Positions 10,161 through 18,121 of a stretch of 64,000 nucleotides of DNA are shown here, piece by piece. This DNA is from Bin87 sp965261925 (lineage in GTDB: Bacteria; Chloroflexota; Dehalococcoidia; Lucifugimonadales; UBA3495). The position numbers were made by a program, and so were the translations under genes. Below the pieces are notes generated by a model. The model made no database searches. It was not told the DNA's origin and saw nothing but the letters and a program-made list of their open reading frames with translations. The stretch lies in contig OZ253486.1 in the NCBI GenBank assembly GCA_965261925.1, positions 3,348,001 through 3,412,000 on the forward strand. Reading direction: 5' to 3'. Positions within the stretch are counted from its first letter, which is position 1; each line of letters begins with the position of its first letter.

Positions 10161-11253
10161 CTAAACTGAAGCCAAGGTGAAATCTACATTCGCGGGATGG
10201 GAAGGGTCGGCTTGAGTGCTGGCAGTCAGTTCTGCTGCTCGAGCCTGAAGCACGGTCTGGCATCGGCGCTTGACTTCGTCGCATCGGCTGGACAGGCTGG
10301 CGAAAAAGTCGCCCACCTTCTCCTGGACTGCGGCACGGGTCCCCAGGCACAGGTTGGCGGTCACCTCTTGACGTACCCAGCCCCAAATAGCCTCGTCGGC
10401 GTTGAAATCTGGGCTATAGGTGGGCAGGTTCACCAAGCGCAGGTTCAAGTTGGGCTTGGCCAGGTAGGCTCGCAGCGCGTCGCCCCTATGAGCTGGGGAA
10501 TTGTCCCAAATCACCGTCAACGGTTCGGTGTGTTGCGCCCGCAGTTGACGCAGGAAGGCAACCGACAGGAAGGCAACCGACAGGAAGGCAACCGAGGTGG
10601 TGGAGTTGCTGTTACCTTCCAGTTCCATCAACTCCACCTCTCCGGTTTCCAGACACACCGCCGAGTAGTAGCTCCCCTTCTCCCCACGTCGCGGGCTGGT
10701 GGAGTCCACCAGCGCCGGTTCACCCTTCAGCACCCATTTGGCCCGCAGATCCGCATCCGCCCGAAAGTGAGCCTCGTCAGCGAAGAATATCTTGGCCCCA
10801 GTTCGTCGGGCCGCCGCCGCCAAGGCGATGTACTCCCTCACAAAGCCTTCCCGCCGTACCGGGTCTGCCTTGACCAACCGCTTCTTGGGACGCTTCAGGA
10901 CAAAGCCCAACCGGTGCAGGTAATTCAGGCAACCACTCCGGCTCAGCGTCAACCCCAAGCGTTCCTCTACCAACCGGCGCACCGCCTTCCAGTTCCAGTT
11001 GGACAAATCGATGCCAGCTTGCGACGGCAATTCCTGCACCGCCGCCTTCAACTCGGCCTGCCGCTCCCGGTTCAATGCGGGGAGGAACCTCCTGACTGCT
11101 CAAAAGCCAGCGCCTCAGGACCACCCTCCCGGAATGCCGTGGCCCATTGGCCAATAGTGTGGGCGTCCCGTTCCAACGCCGCGGCCGCGGCCGTCCAGCC
11201 TCGCGCCAGCAACCCCCGGCAACTTCCCAACCGATCCTCTCAATTCCTTCCAA
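10161..11253 (-). pseudogene. IS630-family transposase with frameshifts and a 15 bp triplication
   Basis: The main frame (11075 to 10161) carries the catalytic domain: FFADEAHFR (first Asp), VIWDNSPAHRG (second Asp), FNADEAIWGWVR (Glu). The N-terminal helix-turn-helix (WTAAAAALERDAHTIGQWA, EGGPEALAFE) lies upstream in other frames. There is one frame change near 11213 in a run of G and another near 11085. A 15 bp unit, coding SVAFL, is present three times in tandem at about 10555-10600, between the first two catalytic residues. It stays in frame but adds ten residues to the core domain. Probably inactive. Confidence 0.8.
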
Positions 11254-11296
11254 TTCTATCTAAACCAAGTGCGGGTTTCACCTTGGCTTCGGTTTA
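10162..11296 (-). mobile_element. IS630/Tc1-type element inserted at TA
   Basis: Left end TAAACTGAAGCCAAGGTGAAA and right end complementary to TTTCACCTTGGCTTCGGTTTA form about 22 bp inverted repeats. TA is duplicated at 10162-10163 and 11295-11296, and the host coding frame is continuous across the repaired site. The transposase stop codon uses the target TA plus one host G. Confidence 0.92.
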
Positions 11297-11813
11297 GGAC
11301 TTCATGCCCGTTCACCTCAGCAACTTCCACCCGGGTGGAAAGAGACGGCCGAGTACGATTCGCAACCAGCGCCTGAACGCGAAGAGGGTCAATACCAGAG
11401 GATTCATGACGGGGCCGAGCGCCGCTGACGCGGCCGTCATCCTCAACTCCGACCAGTAGCCAGCCGAAGCCCTCGTCGCTCCGGTTCGCTAGGCAAACCA
11501 CCGCTTCGACCAGGTCGCGGTCCGATAGCGAACCGGCTTCCTCGCCCTTGAACTCGACAGCCGCGGTCTCGCCTTGCTGGATCAGTGAGTTCAGAGTCTC
11601 CGCCGTCAAGAATATCGTTCTCCGTTTGCCTACCGCCTATCGAATTCCGCCCGCCATCGCCACCGCTGGCCGCCATTATCCCTATTCTATTGGAATCGGG
11701 CCAGGCCCGTTCGCCTTCCCTTACCCATCAGCTCTTGTGTCCACGCCAGGGTCCATCGCTTCAAAGAATTCGGGCTAAACTGGGTACGCGTGAGCAATAT
11801 AGGAGGCTTGAAA

Positions 11814-12116
11814 ATGTTAGTGGCTAATTTTCAGCAGTACTTGCGTACCGTGAAGCGGATGAGCGAACGAACGATTGGGAGCCGTAGCGCCGACTGCAAA
11901 AGAGCAGAGCGATACGAAGGCGATTTAGACCGGCACTTTGACAACGACCAGTGTCAGAGCCTGCTTTCGCGGTTGACATACTCCACTGATGACCAGGATA
12001 GAAAAAGAACTCAGAAACACAACGTCCCAATCAACGGTAATGTCCGAACCGGCTCTGCCACTCTGAAACAAGCTGTTAGCCTCTACGTCCAATTTCGGAG
12101 GTACAGCAACGGCTAA
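11814..12116 (+). CDS. Small protein, possibly an N-terminal domain left over from a larger gene
   Basis: 100 residues from ATG 11814, which has GGAGG 7 nt upstream; the earlier ATG lacks a good site. The sequence (FQQYLRTVKRMSERTIGSRS, then YEGDLDRHFD and LLSRLTYSTDD) is helical and recalls the N-terminal SAM-like binding module of tyrosine recombinases, or a module that precedes nuclease domains. The chain stops soon after (SATLKQAVSLYVQFRRY), where a catalytic domain would be expected. No catalytic residues are seen. Function is unknown. Confidence 0.55.
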   Translation: MLVANFQQYLRTVKRMSERTIGSRSADCKRAERYEGDLDRHFDNDQCQSLLSRLTYSTDDQDRKRTQKHNVPINGNVRTGSATLKQAVSLYVQFRRYSNG

Positions 12117-12275
12117 GCGAAAGTTGGCAGCCCTTGCTGCCTTCAGTTTAGCGTCTCATGTGCCGTGCAGCGCTCGGCCTAACCCAACTTCCAGCTCGGC
12201 CGCAATGACGTGGTTGCCGTTGGTTTGGCCATCTTGTCAATGCGCTCGAATCTCCGCTCACCAACTCAGGATGTA

Positions 12276-12608
12276 CTACGACCAATAGTCGTGAACCCGC
12301 CTCAACTCTTCCAACCAATATTGGAGGTCGTCGCCCCCTCGGTGTAATCCCAGTCTCTTCGCTAGAGTGAAGAAGCCAGTCCCGGGCATGTTCTTATCTC
12401 TTCGGATTACGACGGCGGACAACAAGGGTTTTCCTGCGTCGTGTTCAGCCCGACTTATGTCGTCTAGAATGTCGGCGATTTGATTTCGATCCTGAGGAGA
12501 ATCCATATTCAAGCCAGCGAGGGGAGCGACGTCAGAGTAGTTGACAACCTGACCGCTCCTGGCAACTCTGAGTAGTTCTTCATATATGGCCTGTGTTCCT
12601 GTAAGCAT
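12276..12608 (-). CDS. Conserved hypothetical protein, about 110 residues, family A
   Basis: Start ATG 12608 is set by AAGGAGG 7 nt upstream. The order of features is: an N-terminal helix (AIYEELLRVARSG), NYSDVAPLAGL, a helix DILDDISRAEHDAG, a strand PLLSAVVIRRD, then MPGTGFFTLAKRLG and a C-terminal YWLEELRRVHDYW. The protein at 26846 has the same order with low sequence identity (TYGDLGHHLGV, LTFLVVNSETG), so the two look like distant members of one family. No function is known. The gene stands alone, facing the gene at 11814. Confidence 0.65.
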   Translation of the reverse strand: MLTGTQAIYEELLRVARSGQVVNYSDVAPLAGLNMDSPQDRNQIADILDDISRAEHDAGKPLLSAVVIRRDKNMPGTGFFTLAKRLGLHRGGDDLQYWLEELRRVHDYWS

Positions 12609-12858
12609 GAAGGTTCCTCCTTGTCTAGCCGGTAGGTAGTTCGAGAATATTTTGTCCGATGAGAATTGGTTACGTCCCGTCAAATGACGGGCAAGGATTG
12701 GCGATAATCGCATGACCCTGGCGTCAGGGCGCGGATGGCTGACAACCGGTCGTTCGAAATGAGTGTTGAGATGCTATCCCCCTCGTCAGCAGGGGAAGTA
12801 TGTGGAGCTGACGCGGGGCGGTACAATGCAGGGACAGTCCTGCCACAAGGAGCATTCT

Positions 12859-12948
12859 ATGTTCAGAGTATCCGCACCGCCCAAACCGCAGACCCCCGGG
12901 CCAAGCAGACCCGCCCCTCCGACCCGGCACGAAGGTCGGCCAGGGTAA
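12859..12948 (+). CDS. Possible 29-residue Pro-rich peptide
   Basis: ATG 12859 has AAGGAG 6 nt upstream and a TACAAT box at about 12831. The peptide is basic and Pro-rich (VSAPPKPQTPGPSRPAPPTR). A hairpin with a short T-rich tail follows at 12976. The parts look like a small transcription unit, but the reading frame is too short to be certain. Confidence 0.3.
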   Translation: MFRVSAPPKPQTPGPSRPAPPTRHEGRPG

Positions 12949-12975
12949 ATACAAGGCCTGGCGACGGCAACTCTC

Positions 12976-13006
12976 CCGGCTCTATGCGGGCCGGGCGCTT
13001 TTATTT
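12976..13006 (+). terminator. Possible terminator hairpin
   Basis: Stem CCCGGC/GCCGGG with a 9 nt loop, followed by CGCTTTTA. It lies after the small Pro-rich frame and before the IS256 relic. Confidence 0.35.
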
Positions 13007-13041
13007 GGGAGAAGTGGTGGAGAGTTTTCTGGGCGAGCCCT

Positions 13042-13629
13042 TTTGGGCTGGCTTTCCTCCGCTCGCTGAGCACCCTGGGTCTCAGCGGTGTGGAACTGGT
13101 TACCTCCGATGCTCACCAGGGGCTGACGAACGCCATCGCCGCAGTGTTTGCTGAGGCCAGTTGGCAACGCTGCCGCACCCACTTCATGGCCAACCTGCTC
13201 ACCCGAGTGCCTAAGCGTGCCCAACCCGGTGTGACCACCATGGTGCGCCCCATCTACCAGCAACTCTCGCCAGAAGAAATCCACACACAGGCGGACCGGG
13301 TGATAGCCCAACTCCGGGAGCCCTTTCCTCAAGTGGCCGAGCTGCTGGCGGACGCCGCACCGGACATCCTCGCCTTCACGGCCTTCCCAATGGCCCACTG
13401 GCAGAAGCCGTGGTCCAACAACCCGAAGGAACGGCTGAACCGGGAGATCCGCCGCCGCACTGACGTGGTGGGCATCTTCCCCAACCGGCAGTCGGCGCGG
13501 CGTCTGGTGGGCGCGGTGCTGGCCGAGCTGCATGACGAATGGGCCGAAGCCCGCCGCTACCTCACCATCCCCAACGCCGTCGGCAACGATGCGCTGCCCG
13601 CGCCTAATATGCTGGACGCAGCGGCCTGA
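13042..13629 (+). pseudogene. IS256-family (mutator) transposase, C-terminal fragment
   Basis: Translation shows FLRSLSTLGLSGVELVTSD (catalytic Asp region), CRTHFMANLLTRVPK and WSNNPKERLNREIRRRTDVV (catalytic Glu region), all hallmarks of IS256. The N-terminal half of about 200 residues, including the first Asp, is missing. The upstream joint is near 13040. No matching inverted repeats were identified. Confidence 0.85.
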
Positions 13630-14155
13630 TCAACACCGATAAGGACGACGCGCTTTTAAACCTATTGAAGGGACGCTACCTATTAATCTGTGGCCCTTCG
13701 ACCGCACACAGCTTCCGGTAAGAGAGTCCGCCGCCCGGCGGAGGACCGATCCCGAAAGGGCTCAACCGCCGGTAATATTGCAATGAGATGAGGCCCTCAA
13801 TTATCCCGGCGAAAGTGTAGGTTCACCACTGTAGAGGGATGAGAAATAGGACAGCATCATCAGGTTCCCGCCAGTCTGCCAACCAGCTGGCACCTGCTGG
13901 GCAGCCGAGGGTTTCACCCTTTTTTCTCCGAAACAGCACGCGCTGCTATACTGCGACCACAATTCGTAGCGAGGTTCTGCATACTGCAGGTTTTCAGGGA
14001 ACGCAAAGCGCAATTCCTTCATTTACCCAGTTTCTCCGGTCCACCGCACGGTTAGTAGGTTCGAAGTAGAAGCCCGAGGCCTGTGTCAGGTGACCGCTGT
14101 CGGACTCGGCGGGAGTTGATGCCGTACGCAGTGAAACCTACCCAGGAGATAGACG
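13630..14155. other. Intergenic, with a hairpin-rich stretch at 13715-13800
   Basis: No coding region is supported. From 13715 there are several nested hairpins: GTCCGCCG pairs with CGGAGGAC, and CCCGAAAGGG forms a GNRA-capped stem, followed by CCGCCGG. This could be a structured RNA or the end of the IS256. It does not match a riboswitch class that I can name. The gene at 14156 begins about 350 bp further on. Confidence 0.3.
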
Positions 14156-15325
14156 ATGGTTATGCAGGATAAGCGAAGCAGGATCGACGCCCGCTGGCAG
14201 ACGCTGCAGCCAGGTTGGGAAAAGGACCACTCCTCGGAGCTCCGGCCGCTGTACGAGGTACTGCAAGATGACGAGGAGATCGAGGCGCTGGTTTCCTGCA
14301 CTTGGGGCCCTGGCTCCGTGTTCCGGGAAGGAGCAAGCCGCATGGACCGAATGCGGCGGAACAAGGGAGTAGCCCTCGTAACGAGGGAACGGGTGGTGAT
14401 GCTGAAGGGGGCATCCTTTGGACCACATTTGGTCACTGAGATGCCCTTGGAAACCATAATCTCAGTGGATTACGACGGCGCTGGGGACGGTTTGACCATC
14501 GTAGGCTTGAGCCTGAGCAATTGGTTGGGCAACGACGACGCCCGGGGCATCAACAAGATCACGGAGGTCCGCGACGGCCAGGCTCGTCGGTTCGCCGAAA
14601 AGGTGCAGGACACGAAGGCCAACCCTCCGCCACTCCTGGGGTCCAATTTCGAGGAACCATCCGCCTCAACGAACGCGGCACCAGATTTCGGTCGGACGCC
14701 GGCAGTCCAATACGCCGCAATGGGCAAAACGGAGCGAATCGACGCCCAGTGGCGGGAACGGTCGACCATGTGGGGCCGAAACGAGCCCAACCCGCTGGAG
14801 CGCATCGTAGCCGTGCTGATGAGCAACCTTTCCGGCGAGAAGACTGACGTCTATCCGGGCGAGCGCCGGATGCTCCACGAGATACTGGAGGATGACGAGA
14901 GCATCGAGTATTGGATGGGGGGCCGATGGGGCCCAGCCGATGAATTCGATACCATCGCGCAGGCCGTGACCAGAGCGGCCGTGAGCACTGCCTTAGGTGC
15001 GGCCCTGGGCCAACCGGTGGGCGGGGCCCAGCGTTTCGCGCCTGAAGTTCACAACGGCGTCGTGGTGGCCACCGACCGGAGGGTCGTCATGTTGAACTCC
15101 GGAATGGTCACCCAGACCATAGTGGAAATACCATACGAGGGTCTTCAGGTCGCGTACAACGAGGGACTTATCACTTCAGGCATCAAGTTCTGGGGAAGCA
15201 CCGACGAAGAGTACGCCTACTATTTTGACCACAACGGTAAAGCCAAGCTGAGGCCCCGCGCCCGGCCCCTCTTCAACGCCGTCAGGACACACGCCAGCAG
15301 CGCACAGGACGGTTCCGGAACGTAG
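14156..15325 (+). CDS. Protein with a tandemly duplicated WGP domain (PH-like?)
   Basis: 389 residues. Two similar halves are visible. The first is at about residues 5-150 (RIDARWQTLQPGWEK, LYEVLQDDEEIEALV, WGPGSVFR, ALVTRERVVMLKG). The second is at about 195-370 (RIDAQWRERSTMWGR, LHEILEDDESIEYWM, WGPADEFD, VVATDRRVVMLNSG). The final strands of each half (VxTxRRVVML, then PLETIISVDY or PYEGLQVAY) look like a bacterial PH-type domain. There is no signal peptide or clear membrane segment. GGAG 8-9 nt upstream supports this start. Function is unknown. It stands alone between relics of IS elements. Confidence 0.7.
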   Translation: MVMQDKRSRIDARWQTLQPGWEKDHSSELRPLYEVLQDDEEIEALVSCTWGPGSVFREGASRMDRMRRNKGVALVTRERVVMLKGASFGPHLVTEMPLETIISVDYDGAGDGLTIVGLSLSNWLGNDDARGINKITEVRDGQARRFAEKVQDTKANPPPLLGSNFEEPSASTNAAPDFGRTPAVQYAAMGKTERIDAQWRERSTMWGRNEPNPLERIVAVLMSNLSGEKTDVYPGERRMLHEILEDDESIEYWMGGRWGPADEFDTIAQAVTRAAVSTALGAALGQPVGGAQRFAPEVHNGVVVATDRRVVMLNSGMVTQTIVEIPYEGLQVAYNEGLITSGIKFWGSTDEEYAYYFDHNGKAKLRPRARPLFNAVRTHASSAQDGSGT

Positions 15326-15499
15326 GGGCACTCGCACCCAAAAGCGGGGGAAGTGCCGATCGCCATCGAGGAAGCAATTGATCCGTGTCAAGGGCGGCGA
15401 GGTTTGTACCGCTGGTGCCATGGTCTCGCCTGCCACAGAATCCAGCGGGGATACGGCGCCGGCGACCGCATATCAGCGGGACCTCGATCAGGGCAATCG

Positions 15500-16120
15500 C
15501 ATTTCATTGGAATAGGACTTTTGAGCAGGTAATCGAACTCCCAATCGGCCTTTTTGCGTTTGGCTTTGACACCGACTTTGGCGCTGCGTTCCTGTTTGAG
15601 CAAGTTCGAGGCCAGGTGCCTGGTCACCGCAGCCCGCCCTCACACTCGACTGTGATCCTCGTCGAAGGCCACGTCCAACACCCAGTGCAGGCTGTTTTCG
15701 ATGCTCCAGTGGCTCCTCGCCGCCAGCAGCGTGGGTCGCGTACCCCGAATAGCTGCAGATGTAGCAGCGGGTATCTTCTGGTGAACCTTCGGCACTGTCC
15801 CGCGGGTAGCTGACCTTGGCCACCGCGCCCAGGTTGTCCCACTGTCGGTGCGGGTCCACGTAGGCCAGTTCCTCTGGGTCGGTGATCACCCAGCACTGGC
15901 GGCGTTCCCGCCGACCGTGGTCTTTGCCCAGTTGCTCGTGGTGGCTGTAAGCCACGCCGTCCCATCCCGCATGCTCCTGGCCGGCGAACAGATCATTGAT
16001 GTTCTCGTGCAACTCACCCTGGTTGGCCTTCATCAGTACCTGCGACCCGATGAAAAACCAGAGCAAGGCCCGCGTCGGCGTCCGCCTCTTATTGATACCC
16101 GAGTTGGTTCGCGCAATATT
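15500..16120 (-). pseudogene. ISAs1-family transposase remnant
   Basis: Pieces of the family are readable on the minus strand: LMKANQGELHENINDLF, then KDHGRRERRQCWVI, RCYICSYS, HWSIENSL-like and LDVAFDEDHS-like parts in shifted frames, and a tail of KAKRKKADWEFDYLL. At least two frameshifts are present and the N-terminal domain is absent. At the 5' edge lies the dispersed motif TTATTGATACCCG followed by GGTTCGCGCAATATTCATTA. Confidence 0.75.
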
Positions 16121-16189
16121 CATTACGTGAACTCAGCCGGGTAGAAAAGCCGACCCGGGGCGCAGCAGAGGATGGGCTGACTGTCCATA

Positions 16190-16540
16190 AGCTACTACCA
16201 ACCGCCCATAGTGCACGTCCTTGCCCTGTTGCACGATCCCGTCTGCCGCGAGGCGAACGCTGAGGCGCTACGGATGGAATGGCCGGGCATCCCGCTGCCG
16301 GACTGGCTCGATGGTGATTAGGAAGGTGCGTTGGATGCCGGCAACGATGAGAATGTGTTCGGGCTGTCAGAAGCGCAGATCGCCCGGCGGGTGAAAGCCG
16401 CAGCTCGTGCTGCCGATCTCCCCCGGCTGGGAGAGTTTCAGTAGCCACAGCGGGCGGGCGGGCACGGCCCAGCGCATGGTCACGCCGCGCGAGATGTCGG
16501 GGTCTCCCGCACAATTGTTGCCGCCGGCCCTCCTCCCGAC
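16190..16540 (+). pseudogene. Tyrosine recombinase (integrase) C-terminal fragment
   Basis: The frame reads VFGLSEAQIARRVKAAARAA and then, after a one-base shift near 16436, FSSHSGRAGTAQRM. This is the His-x-x-Arg part of a phage or plasmid-type integrase. The catalytic Tyr and most of the N-terminus are not present, and a stop interrupts the part before VFGLS. It may be the trace of an integrated element. Confidence 0.55.
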
Positions 16541-16549
16541 CATATATAT

Positions 16550-16717
16550 CTATGTTTGAATGGCGGTCGACGAAATCTGAGGCGTTTCGGTTGGCTTTGG
16601 CGCAGAGCCAGCTGCCGAAGGCTCGGCTGCCGGAGAGCCCTGACGCGGTAATGCGGAGGAATACGCGACCAGAAAGATTGCGATGGAGATTACGGCGATC
16701 GTTCTGATTATCACCAT
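16550..16717 (-). CDS. Small membrane or secreted peptide
   Basis: 55 residues from ATG 16717 (AGGA 8 nt upstream). One hydrophobic helix (IIRTIAVISIAIFLVAY) is followed by a Pro/Ser/Ala-rich tail. It lies 60 nt downstream of the DUF3999 stop on the same strand, so it may be the last gene of that operon. The function is not known. Confidence 0.5.
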   Translation of the reverse strand: MVIIRTIAVISIAIFLVAYSSALPRQGSPAAEPSAAGSAPKPTETPQISSTAIQT

Positions 16718-16777
16718 GAGGTATCCTGCCGCCGAAAGGGTTGATCCAGAAGGGTCAGGTGCCAATTTTCAGGGTCA

Positions 16778-18121
16778 TTAGGCCGGCGGCCTGAGACGGC
16801 CTCTGACCTGGCGGATCAGGCTGGCCAGGAACAGTCCGACCAGCAGGGCCGCCAGGGCGACGACGGCTGGAAGCAGCCAGGGGTAACGTTCGGTGAAGGG
16901 CACGATTTCGGGCCGGGGCGCCGGCACGTCGAATGCGGGATTGACGTCGTGGGAGCCCAACCGGGCCACCGGCAGGTCCTCGGTGACCAGATAGGGAAAC
17001 ATTCTTTCCAACTCGTATGACGGCGCAGATACCTCGGGGTTCCCGTAGTAAAGGCGATAGGCTTCTCTGGCGTTGGCGGCGAAGATGATCTTGCGGACGA
17101 AACCGGTCGCTAGGGCAGTCTCCACCGGAAGGGCTGGATTGTCCTCGTTGAAGACGGTGATCCGGTAGTATCGGTACCTGGATTCTCCGAACCGTATTTC
17201 GCGATCATCGCCCACGAACTTCGGGGTATCGAAGTCGTAAAGAACTTCGCCAGACTGCAGGGGGATCCAGACGACGGAGTCGTAACTGCCTTCGAGCGCT
17301 ACCTGGCGATAGAAATTCCGTTGCGGAATGTCCAGCCGTATACTGTTGGCAGGAAACCCGGGGCTGCCGGCGTCCAGCAATAGAATCGTCTGCTTATGTT
17401 CCGGGTCTTCAATACGCTGGATGATGTCCAGGGGCAGGCGGTGGCGACGGGACTGCAGCTCCTGGGCGTAGAAGACCACGGCGGCCCGGACGGCCAGCGG
17501 CTCCTGTTCTTCATCGAAAATCCGCACCATGAGAAAGCGTGCGGCGCTGGACGGGTACTTGACGCGGGTGTCGCCGACGGAGAAGCCGCGTTCGGGTATC
17601 GTCAGGTTGACAATCGTACCGTTCTCCTCCAGGACCCGCCAGGTTTCGCCGTCATCACTGCCGGACATGGAGACGCGGCGTTGGAAGTTCTCGGAGGCGG
17701 TTTGAATTTCCACCTCGCTGTGCAGGTCTCCCTCCGACTCCACGTCGAGAATGAACGAGGTGTGGGCGTTTGGGACGTATCCAAGGTCACGCATTTTGAC
17801 CGGCACCGCGGATCGTCGCTGGTCTCCAGCTTCGACCAGGAGCTTGTAGGGGGTTTCCCGCTCGCCGGCAGGGTAAACCACGGTGAGACGGACGTCCCCC
17901 AGGGCAGGTTGGGCGTGGGAGTAAACTTCCGGGTCCAGCTCAACCTCCACCAACTGGGCGCCGGAGAGATTGTCCGGCAGGATTACCGGCTTGACGAAAC
18001 GCCATTCGCCGTCCGGGGAATCGCCCCAGGCGTCAGGAGTGGACAGCAACGCGATAGCCACCAACAGGACGGCAACCGCGATGGAAAGCAGCCGGAGCCC
18101 GCTTTCAGGGCCGCTGCCCAA
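16778..18121 (-). CDS. DUF3999 family exported protein
   Basis: 447 residues. A signal-like helix (LLSIAVAVLLVAIALLSTP) leads a long beta-rich extracytoplasmic region with the DUF3999 look, including a discoidin-like segment (ENFQRRVSMSGSDDGETW). It ends in one membrane helix (LLPAVVALAALLVGLFLASL) and a basic tail. The TTG start at 18121 overlaps the upstream DUF2339 gene by 17 nt, which implies translational coupling. DUF2339 and DUF3999 genes are often paired and are thought to act at the cell envelope, but their biochemical role is not established. Confidence 0.8.
   Translation of the reverse strand: MGSGPESGLRLLSIAVAVLLVAIALLSTPDAWGDSPDGEWRFVKPVILPDNLSGAQLVEVELDPEVYSHAQPALGDVRLTVVYPAGERETPYKLLVEAGDQRRSAVPVKMRDLGYVPNAHTSFILDVESEGDLHSEVEIQTASENFQRRVSMSGSDDGETWRVLEENGTIVNLTIPERGFSVGDTRVKYPSSAARFLMVRIFDEEQEPLAVRAAVVFYAQELQSRRHRLPLDIIQRIEDPEHKQTILLLDAGSPGFPANSIRLDIPQRNFYRQVALEGSYDSVVWIPLQSGEVLYDFDTPKFVGDDREIRFGESRYRYYRITVFNEDNPALPVETALATGFVRKIIFAANAREAYRLYYGNPEVSAPSYELERMFPYLVTEDLPVARLGSHDVNPAFDVPAPRPEIVPFTERYPWLLPAVVALAALLVGLFLASLIRQVRGRLRPPA

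Larger units (their letters stand above)
8783..11609 (-). pseudogene. AlbA_2 (Schlafen-like) / GHKL ATPase regulator split by IS630
   Basis: Reconstructed protein of about 560 residues of the RecG-like ATP-binding regulator type. The first 105 residues (11609 down to 11297) are an AlbA_2 DNA-binding domain (AAVEFKGEEAG, LVEAVVCLANR, GWLLVGVEDDG). The rest (10163 down to 8783) holds an ATP-binding part (FREAVANALVHRDY, LEVSNPGGFPAGV, GIVERTGRGID) and a C-terminal winged helix. An IS630 copy sits between them. Removing it with one TA copy gives HEVLVVEVPAM in frame, so the gene was whole before insertion. A second lesion is a frameshift near 9322, after YEQLRNGRAA. Such proteins are usually transcription regulators or defence-associated. 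A terminator follows at once. Confidence 0.8.

Noticed and set aside
10555..10600. Three tandem 15 bp units considered as a CRISPR-like array
   Set aside because: No spacers; it is a simple in-frame tandem repeat in a transposase gene.
10197..11297. Plus-strand frame of 366 residues across the IS630
   Set aside because: Antisense to the transposase; spans both IS ends and has no domain.
14040..14080. GGTTCGAAG considered as a tRNA T-loop
   Set aside because: No matching acceptor or anticodon stems could be formed around it.
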